This document shows, one piece after another, positions 6,804-12,461 of a stretch of DNA of 16,163 nt. Under the pieces are notes generated by a model. The model was not told the DNA's origin, searched no databases, and saw nothing but the letters and a program-made list of their open reading frames with translations. A program made the position numbers and the translations under genes. Source of the stretch: an uncultured Oscillospiraceae bacterium (lineage in GTDB: Bacteria; Bacillota; Clostridia; Oscillospirales; Oscillospiraceae); the NCBI GenBank assembly GCA_934661135.1, contig CAKUJA010000053.1, positions 1 to 16,163 on the forward strand, written 5' to 3'. Position 1 is the stretch's first letter. Each line of letters begins with the position of its first letter.

Positions 6804-6976
6804 GTACGTAGTTCCTCCTGAGACAGCAATTGCATACAGATGAATTTTGCAAGTATTCTGGTGTCATTTTAGCAAAAAAATGTTCGAGTTCTGCCTAGAC
6901 TATGAAAACGGCAGAAAATAGATTGAAATTGACGGAATACCGACTGCGCAAGGCCGGTGGAAAGGATGGACGGCTG

Positions 6977-7690
6977 GTGCTGCGTGTTGCGATCTGCGAC
7001 GATTCCGCATTGGCGCGCGAACTGCTGGCGATGCAGTTGAAACAATACTGCAATTCGCGGGCGCTGGTGTATAGTTGTACGCAGTTTGAAAACGGAGATC
7101 AGCTCCGCTATGAGCTGAGTGACGGCGGATGGTTTGACATTGTATTCCTGGATATTTATATGGAGCCGGCACTGGGCATCGATGTTGCGCGGCGGCTGCG
7201 GGAGAGCGCGTATTCCGGGCAGATTATTTTCTGCACGGCGGCGCTGGACTTTGCACCGGAGAGCTTTGAGGTCGGTGCATCCGGCTATCTGCTCAAGCCG
7301 AGCACGATGGAGGCAGTTGCGCGGACAATGGATCGCGTGCTGGGAAGCTTTGCCGGGGATACGTTTGTGGTCAAGAGCCGGTCGAAGTTTGTGCGGATTC
7401 CGCTGCAGGAGATCCTGTATGTGGAGAGCGAGAATACCAAGTGCCTGCTGCACCGCGCAAACGGCGAACAATATGCGATCTACCGGAAGCTCGGCGAGAT
7501 TGAAAAAGAACTGGCGGCGCCATGTTTTCTGCGGTGCCATCAGAGCTACCTGGTGAATATGAACTATATTCAGAGTGCGGACGGAGCGTTCACACTGACG
7601 AACGGCGAGACGGTGCTGATCCGCAAGAAGAATCTGAAGGCGCTGCGGGAACGGTATTTCGCCTATCGGGAAATGCTGACCGCACATTAA
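6977..7690 (+). CDS. LytTR-family response regulator (orphan)
   Basis: With a GTG start at 6977 the protein is 237 residues. Residues 2-120 form a CheY-like receiver: acidic pair Asp8-Asp9, phospho-acceptor Asp59 in FDIVFLDIYM, and Lys107 in YLLKPS. Residues 128-231 form a LytTR DNA-binding domain (KSRSKFVRIPLQEILYVES, then CFLRCHQSYLVNMNYI), as in AgrA, ComE and LytR. These regulators bind short direct repeats to control peptide signalling, bacteriocins or wall functions. GTG 6977 is favoured over ATG 6902 because an AAAGGA site sits 10 bases upstream and the receiver begins right after it; the ATG lacks a ribosome site and would add 25 residues of no known fold. No sensor kinase is adjacent, which is unusual for this class. 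Confidence 0.93.
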   Translation: MLRVAICDDSALARELLAMQLKQYCNSRALVYSCTQFENGDQLRYELSDGGWFDIVFLDIYMEPALGIDVARRLRESAYSGQIIFCTAALDFAPESFEVGASGYLLKPSTMEAVARTMDRVLGSFAGDTFVVKSRSKFVRIPLQEILYVESENTKCLLHRANGEQYAIYRKLGEIEKELAAPCFLRCHQSYLVNMNYIQSADGAFTLTNGETVLIRKKNLKALRERYFAYREMLTAH

Positions 7691-7727
7691 AAAACGCGTG
7701 CTTCCGTGGCAGGAGGCGCGCGTTTTT
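7689..7727 (+). terminator. Terminator of the LytTR regulator
   Basis: AAAAACGCG (7690-7698) pairs with CGCGTTTTT (7719-7727), and the inner bases GCTTCC and GGAGGC extend the stem with one G-U pair. The T5 forms the U tract. It starts at the TAA stop itself. Confidence 0.85.
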
Positions 7728-7755
7728 GGCTGCCTGCTCCGGGAAGCGCAGAAGG

Positions 7756-7950
7756 TTGGCTGCGGAGAGACAATTGGAGTACGAAGCAGAGAGATTGAGG
7801 ATGAACCTCTACGAAGTGCGGGAGCGGGAACCGCTGCTGTATATGCGGCGGGGAAAGGCTGAACGATGGACGGGAAGAACTTGCAGCTTGAGAGAATGCT
7901 GGCGGCAGCGCGGGACGCTGGGCGGAATAACGCCTCGGTACAGTGTATAG
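7756..7950 (+). pseudogene. Small unrecognised ORF remnant
   Basis: In one frame the sequence reads EYEAERLRMNLYEVREREPL and then LYMRRGKAERW, a charged helical stretch that looks protein-like, followed by a less convincing arginine/threonine-rich tail to a stop at 7948-7950. A second frame opens at ATG 7866 (AAAGG 7 bases upstream) and gives MDGKNLQLERMLAAARDAG, ending at 8015 inside a palindromic repeat. The two may be the frameshifted halves of one lost small gene, or two tiny genes. Neither is recognised. The alternative is chance coding in leftover sequence. Confidence 0.25.
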
Positions 7951-7969
7951 AGGTCGTAAAAGCTGGAAT

Positions 7970-8003
7970 TTGTAGGGGTGGACAGCGTTGTCCGCCCCTA
8001 CAA
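7970..8003. repeat. REP-like palindromic intergenic repeat
   Basis: TTGTAGGGGTGGACA (7970-7984) pairs with TGTCCGCCCCTACAA (7989-8003) around GCGT, with a single G-T wobble over 15 bp. The TGTAGGGG(C/T)GGA-type palindrome resembles short dispersed repeats I associate with intergenic regions of Oscillospiraceae and relatives. Only one copy lies in this window, so its repetitive nature cannot be shown here. It sits 105 bases upstream of sigK. Confidence 0.55.
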
Positions 8004-8108
8004 GGCACAGGCTAGGAGCGCTAGGCGGTAAGAGAGTGCCTGTCCGGCGAAAGAAACAGGATTTGGACGAGCAGGCGGAGAATATAGTACAGTATGGAGG
8101 TGAGATCC

Positions 8109-8810
8109 ATGCTGTCTGCCGCGGTATGGCTGATGCTGAGCGGGATGCTCTGTTCGCTGCGGGTGTCGAGCGGCGGGAATTCGTTCCCAAAGCCGCTGAG
8201 CGCCGCAGAGGAGCGGCACTATCTGGAATTAAGCGCAAAAGGGGATCTCGAGGCGAGAAATATCCTGATTGAACGGAACTTACGGCTGGTCGCGCACATT
8301 ATGAAAAAATACTACTCGCAGTCGGCCGACCAGGAGGATCTGATTTCGATTGGTACGATCGGACTCATCAAGGGGATTTCGACGTTTGACCCGGCGAAGG
8401 GGGCAAGGTTGGCGACATACGCCGCCCGGTGCGTGGAAAATGAAATCCTGATGTATTTCCGGGCGCAGAAGAAAATGGCGGGGGATGTGTCGCTGTCGGA
8501 ATATATTGAGACCGGGAAGGATGCAAACGCGCTGTCGCTGATGGATGTGATCTGCACGGATGAGGATTTGTTTGAAAATCTCAGCAGCAAGGAGATGAAC
8601 CGGCAGCTCTACGATGCGATGGAGCGGGCGCTGACGCCGCGTGAGCGGACGATTTTAATATTACGGTATGGACTTGGCGGTGGAGATGCGCTGACACAGC
8701 GGGAGATTGCGGCCAAGTGCGGCATCAGCCGTTCGTATGTGTCGCGGATTGAGAAAAAAGCGCTGCGGAGCTTGCAGAAGGCGCTGGGCGAAGCTGGCGC
8801 AGAGAAATAG
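8109..8810 (+). CDS. sigK: Sporulation sigma factor, pro-sigma-K
   Basis: This 233-residue sigma-70-family factor drives late mother-cell gene expression during sporulation. The first ~20 residues (LSAAVWLMLSGMLCSLRVS) form a hydrophobic pro-sequence like that of Bacillus pro-sigma-K, removed there by the SpoIVFB protease. It is followed by the conserved FPKPLSAAEERHYLELSAKGD. Region 2 contains EDLISIGTIGLIKGI and RLATYAARCVENEILMYFR; region 4 contains TQREIAAKCGISRSYVSRIEKKAL with its helix-turn-helix. ATG 8109 was chosen because GGAGGTGA lies at 8095-8102; the in-frame ATG at 8094 overlaps that site. The gene is continuous, with no skin-type insertion. Control of proteolysis is known for Bacillus and inferred here. 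It has no clear downstream terminator. Confidence 0.96.
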   Translation: MLSAAVWLMLSGMLCSLRVSSGGNSFPKPLSAAEERHYLELSAKGDLEARNILIERNLRLVAHIMKKYYSQSADQEDLISIGTIGLIKGISTFDPAKGARLATYAARCVENEILMYFRAQKKMAGDVSLSEYIETGKDANALSLMDVICTDEDLFENLSSKEMNRQLYDAMERALTPRERTILILRYGLGGGDALTQREIAAKCGISRSYVSRIEKKALRSLQKALGEAGAEK

Positions 8811-8838
8811 ACTTTATGTATTTCAAGTTTTTCAAACT

Positions 8839-9036
8839 GCACAGTTGGGGCTAAAGATCCGGCGATCACCGCAGACGATTGATTCGGCGGTTACTCTATG
8901 GAAAAGTCAAAATCCGAAGCTGCTGACGTTCAAGATGCTTTGCGACAGCTTGGAGATCACGCTGGGGGAGTTTTTCTCCACAGCGGAATTCGCGGCGCTG
9001 GAACCGGAAATCCGATTGGAAAATGCGCTTCTGCGG
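8839..9036 (+). pseudogene. XRE-type helix-turn-helix regulator remnant
   Basis: One frame reads PQTIDSAVTLWKSQNPKL, then KMLCDSLEITLGEFFSTAEF and AALEPEI. This fits the second half of small Cro/CI-type regulators (PQSTIDSIVxGKSQNPKLxTLxxICDxLGITLxEFF). The first helices and a start codon are missing; upstream sequence in the same frame is degenerate and runs into sigK. The frame also passes without a stop into the next gene. There is no ribosome site. The following gene's promoter lies just beyond, inside the decayed tail. Confidence 0.6.
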
Positions 9037-9048
9037 ATGCAGGGGCGC

Positions 9049-9077
9049 TTGCTTTTTGTGGCGGGATTTGCTATGAT
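9049..9077 (+). promoter_or_regulatory. Promoter of the amidohydrolase-tetR operon
   Basis: TTGCTT (9049-9054), a 17-bp spacer and TATGAT (9072-9077) lie 32 bases before the amidohydrolase start. I see no palindrome overlapping it, so autoregulation by the TetR protein is not evident here. Confidence 0.6.
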
Positions 9078-9109
9078 GTGGGCGAAAACGCAGGAAAAGA
9101 GGATGAAAA

Positions 9110-9964
9110 ATGTACTGCGACTGTCATATCCATATGGCGCTGGACGGCGCGGACTGGAAGGCCGCGCTCGCCCGGCACAAATCTGCGCCGGACGAGACGT
9201 TCATCCGAAGAACATTGGAACACTACCGAGACCTTGGGTTTACGTTTTTGCGGGACGGCGGGGATCGCTGGGGTGCGGGCGAATTTGCGGCAAGGATTGC
9301 GGCGGAATACGGCATCCGATACCGGACGCCGTGTTTTCCGATCTACAAGCGCGGTCACTACGGCAGCTTCATCGGGCGCGGATATGAGACGCTGGATGAA
9401 TTTCGTGCGCTGGTTGCGGAAGTAAAGGCGCGCGGCGGACAGTTTGTGAAAATCATGATCTCCGGATTGATGGATTTCAACCACTACGGCGTATTAACCG
9501 ACACGCCGATGGCGGCGGAGGAAATTGCGGCGATTACGGACATCGCGCACAGTGCGGGCTTTTCCGTAATGGCACACGCGAACGGCGACGCCGCGGTGTC
9601 CGCGGCTGTGAATGCGGGCATTGACTCGGTGGAGCACGGGGCATATCTGACGGAGGAGACGCTCTGCCGGCTGGCGGAGAGCAAAACCGTCTGGGTACCG
9701 ACGCTGGCGACGATCGGGAATCTGGTCGGCGAGGGACGGTTCCCGGATGAGACGGTAAAGCCACTGCTGGCGTATCAGCAGCGCGCGGCTGCCAGAGCGG
9801 CGGCACTCGGAGCGTTCCTTGCACCGGGCAGTGACGCGGGTGCCTGGGCCGTGCGGCATGGACAGGGCGGGCTGGATGAGCGGAAGTGGCTGCGCGAAGC
9901 GCTCGGCACGGAGACGGACATGGTTTTGGCGCGCGGCGCGGCGGAGATCGAACGGAGATTTTGA
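9110..9964 (+). CDS. Metal-dependent amidohydrolase
   Basis: The 284-residue protein belongs to the amidohydrolase superfamily, closest by eye to the imidazolonepropionase / Xaa-Pro dipeptidase-like group. Visible metal-site residues are the CHIH motif (His6, His8) near the N-terminus, Lys114 in VKIMISG (likely the carboxylated lysine), His156 in MAHANGD, His176 in VEHGAYL, and Asp242 in APGSDAG. The protein is shorter than the usual 380-420 residues: the N-terminal beta-sandwich half found in most relatives is absent and the sequence opens directly with the barrel's first strand. The substrate is unknown. Ribosome site AAGAGG lies upstream. It is probably co-transcribed with the tetR gene 13 bases downstream, so it could act on, or be induced by, the ligand sensed by that regulator. 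Confidence 0.9.
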   Translation: MYCDCHIHMALDGADWKAALARHKSAPDETFIRRTLEHYRDLGFTFLRDGGDRWGAGEFAARIAAEYGIRYRTPCFPIYKRGHYGSFIGRGYETLDEFRALVAEVKARGGQFVKIMISGLMDFNHYGVLTDTPMAAEEIAAITDIAHSAGFSVMAHANGDAAVSAAVNAGIDSVEHGAYLTEETLCRLAESKTVWVPTLATIGNLVGEGRFPDETVKPLLAYQQRAAARAAALGAFLAPGSDAGAWAVRHGQGGLDERKWLREALGTETDMVLARGAAEIERRF

Positions 9965-9977
9965 AAGAAGGTGCGCC

Positions 9978-10565
9978 ATGGGCGGCAAGAGGACAAAAAC
10001 AACAAAGAAAAAAATCGTCTCCGCGGCGTGGCGGCTATTCTATGAGCAGGGATATGACAACACGACGGTGGACGACATTGTGGAGGAATCCGGCACGTCG
10101 AAAGGATCGTTCTACCACTATTTTGACGGCAAGGACGCGCTGCTGAGTTCGCTGTCAATTCTGTTTGACGAGAAGTATGAGGATCTGCTGCCGACGATCC
10201 CGGCGGAGATGGACGCGCTGGACAAGCTGGCGTATCTGACGCGGGAGCTGTTTGGATTTATTGAGGACACGGTTTCGCTGGAGCTGCTGGCGCGGCTGTT
10301 TTCCTCGCAGCTCATCACGAAGGGCGAGCGCCATCTGCTCGATCACAGCCGCGTCTACTACCGCGTGCTGCGGACGCTGCTGGCCGAAGGGCAGCAGCGC
10401 AGTCAGATCCGCGACGACGTGACGGTGAATGAGCTTTGTAAGCTGTATGCGCTGCTCGAACGCGGACTGATGTATGACTGGTGCATCTGCAACGGCGATT
10501 ATTCCCTGAAATCCTACGCAGAGCGCACAATGCCGATGCTGCTGACGGCGTTTCGGAAAAAATAA
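9978..10565 (+). CDS. TetR/AcrR-family transcriptional regulator
   Basis: The 195-residue protein has a basic start (MGGKRTKTTKKKIVSAAWRL) and a TetR helix-turn-helix at about residues 12-58 with the typical YDNTTVDDIVEESGTSKGSFYHYFDGKDAL. The C-terminal ligand domain (about 65-190) is all-helical and not assignable to a ligand. The start at 9978 fits the AGAAGG ribosome site and the normal TetR opening; an upstream in-frame ATG within the amidohydrolase gene is rejected. Likely translated from the amidohydrolase operon. It is followed at 86 bases by a 20-bp perfect palindrome at the symporter promoter, the obvious candidate target, though this is inference. Confidence 0.93.
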   Translation: MGGKRTKTTKKKIVSAAWRLFYEQGYDNTTVDDIVEESGTSKGSFYHYFDGKDALLSSLSILFDEKYEDLLPTIPAEMDALDKLAYLTRELFGFIEDTVSLELLARLFSSQLITKGERHLLDHSRVYYRVLRTLLAEGQQRSQIRDDVTVNELCKLYALLERGLMYDWCICNGDYSLKSYAERTMPMLLTAFRKK

Positions 10566-10650
10566 ATTTCTCTGTCTGAGATTCGTGCTGGAAAAAGTAC
10601 GCAATTTGTACGAGCGGTATTTTATTAAAAATAAACGAAATCTTTACATG

Positions 10651-10694
10651 ATGCAGAACAGAGTATAGACCGTAGTCTATACTCTGTTCTGCAT
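10651..10694. promoter_or_regulatory. 20-bp perfect palindrome, candidate operator
   Basis: ATGCAGAACAGAGTATAGAC (10651-10670) and its exact reverse complement (10675-10694) flank a CGTA centre. The last base is the first base of the -35 box of the symporter promoter. A protein bound here would block or contact polymerase. The neighbouring tetR gene makes a TetR dimer the natural candidate, although 44 bp is longer than a usual TetR site, leaving room for two dimers. It could instead be a terminator stem for tetR, but no U tract follows on either strand. Confidence 0.6.
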
Positions 10695-10722
10695 TGCAGT
10701 CTACTTTTTGGTATGCTATCAT
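10694..10722 (+). promoter_or_regulatory. Symporter gene promoter
   Basis: TTGCAG (10694-10699), a 17-bp spacer and TATCAT (10717-10722) lie 31 bases before the ATG. The -35 box abuts the palindrome at 10651-10694. Confidence 0.65.
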
Positions 10723-10753
10723 ATCGCCAGATTTTTTCAGGAGTGGTTTCACG

Positions 10754-12256
10754 ATGAATAACGGCGAAGTATTGGCATTTGTATTGTATTTTGTTTTGAT
10801 GCTCGCAATCGGCGTGGTGTTCTTCTTCAAAGAGCGCGGCGCGGGCGAGAAGGAGTATTTCCTCGGCGGGCGCAGCATGGGGCCGTGGGTCACGGCGATG
10901 AGCGCGCAGGCGTCGGATATGTCTGCGTGGCTGCTGATGGGTCTGCCCGGCAGTATTCTGGCATTCGGCTTCGGCCAGATCTGGATTGGCATTGGCCTTG
11001 CCATCGGCACGGCGCTGAACTGGATTCTCGTGGCGCGGCGGCTGCGCTGCTTCTCGGAGGCGGCGAAGGACTCCATCACGCTGCCGCAGTATCTCTCCAA
11101 CCGGTTTGCGACCAAGAGCATGGCGCTGCAAATTATCTGCGCGGTGATCTTCCTCGTGTGCTTCACGATCTATGTGGCGTCGGCGTTTGTCTCCGGCGCG
11201 ACGGTGTTCACGACGGTGTTCCCGAGCCTTTCCAACCAGACGGCCATGCTGATCTTTGCGGCCATTATGATTGTCTATACGTTCCTCGGCGGCTTTAAGG
11301 CCGTGTGCTGGACAGACTTTTTCCAGGGTCTTCTGATGCTGGTGGCGGTGCTGGCGATCCCCATTATGATCGTGGCGACCGAGCAGCTTGACACCGGTCT
11401 GCTCTCAAAGGTGATTGTCGGCAGCGACGGCACGGAATATGCGTTTGGCAGCAGCCTGTTTACGGCAAGCTGGAAGGACATTGTGTCCGGCTTGGCGTGG
11501 GGACTTGGGTACTTCGGAATGCCGCACATCATTGTGCGCTTTATGTCGATCGAAAAGGCGTCGATGGTCAAAAAGAGCGCGACGGTCGCCATCATCTGGG
11601 TCATCCTGTCGCTCGGCTCGGTGTGTCTGATTGCATACTTCGGGCGGATGCTGGTGGCGGAGGAGCTGCTGGTGAACGGAATGCAGAAAACGATTTTTAT
11701 CACGCTGGCGCGGCGTCTGTTCCCGGCGTTCATCGCAGGCGTGCTGCTTGCGGCGATTATGGCGGCGTCAATGTCGACGGCAGACAGTCAGCTCTTGGTG
11801 GCGTCCAGCTCGTTCACGTCGGATATCTACAAGCCGGCGCTGCGCAAGAACGCCTCGGACAAGGAGATCCTGTGGATCGGGCGCGTGGTCGTGTTGGTGG
11901 TCGCAGTGGTGGCGTACATCATTGCGACGAACAAGGGCGAGGGTGCGCAGGCCATTATGAACATGGTGGAAAACGCCTGGGGCGGCTTTGGCTCGGCGTT
12001 CGGGCCGGTTGTGATTCTGTCGCTGTTCTGGCGGCGGTTTACGTACCGCGGCGCGATTGCAGGCGTGGTTGGCGGTGCGCTGGTCGATGTGCTGTGGTAC
12101 AGCTTCCTGTCAGCTTCGACGGGCATCTACGAGCTGCTGCCAGGGTTTGCTGCCGGTATGCTGTGTGCGGTGATTGTGACGCTGCTCGACAAGGCGCCTG
12201 AGAAGGATGTCACGGACATCTACGACAAGGCGACGGCGATGCTGAAAGAAGATTGA
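10754..12256 (+). CDS. putP: Sodium:solute symporter, PutP (proline) type
   Basis: This 500-residue integral membrane protein of the SSS family imports a substrate, probably L-proline, with Na+. About 13 transmembrane segments can be traced from residue 5 to about 480. PutP-type stretches include FLGGRSMGPWVTAMSAQASD followed by MSAWLLMGLPG, the Na+-site region AAIMAASMSTADSQLLVASS, and the conserved IIVRFMSI loop. The length is typical for PutP. ATG 10754 has AGGAG about 11 bases upstream; the longer frame from 10694 would begin inside the operator. Proline specificity is inferred from PutP-like sequence; pantothenate or other substrates are less likely. It stands alone; no proline-catabolic gene is adjacent. 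Confidence 0.92.
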   Translation: MNNGEVLAFVLYFVLMLAIGVVFFFKERGAGEKEYFLGGRSMGPWVTAMSAQASDMSAWLLMGLPGSILAFGFGQIWIGIGLAIGTALNWILVARRLRCFSEAAKDSITLPQYLSNRFATKSMALQIICAVIFLVCFTIYVASAFVSGATVFTTVFPSLSNQTAMLIFAAIMIVYTFLGGFKAVCWTDFFQGLLMLVAVLAIPIMIVATEQLDTGLLSKVIVGSDGTEYAFGSSLFTASWKDIVSGLAWGLGYFGMPHIIVRFMSIEKASMVKKSATVAIIWVILSLGSVCLIAYFGRMLVAEELLVNGMQKTIFITLARRLFPAFIAGVLLAAIMAASMSTADSQLLVASSSFTSDIYKPALRKNASDKEILWIGRVVVLVVAVVAYIIATNKGEGAQAIMNMVENAWGGFGSAFGPVVILSLFWRRFTYRGAIAGVVGGALVDVLWYSFLSASTGIYELLPGFAAGMLCAVIVTLLDKAPEKDVTDIYDKATAMLKED

Positions 12257-12278
12257 GCACATGGAATGCCCGCCGGTA

Positions 12279-12402
12279 TGAAGTGCCCCCAAAAGGTTAG
12301 ACAAATATTTTCAATAGAACTTGTTCAAGCAACCGAAAGGACTTGCTGTCTGTGAATCGCAGGCGGCAAGTCCTTCTTGTCTAACAAATGGGGTGCGGTT
12401 CA
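12279..12402. mobile_element. 124-bp MITE-like element with IS150-type ends
   Basis: A 25-bp left end (12279-12303; TGAAGTGCCCCC through GTTAGACA) and a 25-bp right end (12378-12402; TGTCTAAC through GGTTCA) are imperfect inverted repeats, 18 of 25 positions by my count. They share the TGTCTAAC core and spacing with the IS3-type end at 428-452. The 74-bp interior has no coding sequence and is mostly one long hairpin. No clear target duplication flanks it. It may be a transposase-less derivative mobilised in trans by an IS3/IS150-type element. A further TGGGGGACTTC at 12409-12419 echoes the left tip. Confidence 0.6.
12337..12375 (+). terminator. Strong hairpin, probable symporter terminator
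   Basis: AAGGACTTGCTGTCTG (12337-12352) pairs along all 16 positions with CAGGCGGCAAGTCCTT (12360-12375), including three G-U pairs, around a 7-nt loop. It lies 80 bases after the symporter stop, inside the MITE-like element. The tail CTTGTCTAA is only mildly U-rich, so termination is likely but not certain. Confidence 0.5.
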
Positions 12403-12461
12403 CTTCCGTGGGGGACTTCTTTTTATTCACCTCGGGACAAACGATCCGTCAATGGAAAGCT

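Noticed and set aside
6826..6865. Possible LytTR-type direct repeats (TTGCATACAG / TTGCAAGTAT) upstream of the regulator
   Set aside because: The similarity is short and the spacing does not fit the usual two 9-bp boxes about 12 bp apart well enough to claim a site.
6902..6976. N-terminal extension of the LytTR regulator from ATG 6902
   Set aside because: No ribosome site precedes ATG 6902, whereas AAAGGA precedes GTG 6977 and the receiver fold begins at that point.
6869..8008. 379-aa minus-strand open frame
   Set aside because: Antisense to the clear LytTR gene; low-complexity composition, crosses a terminator and has no recognisable domain.
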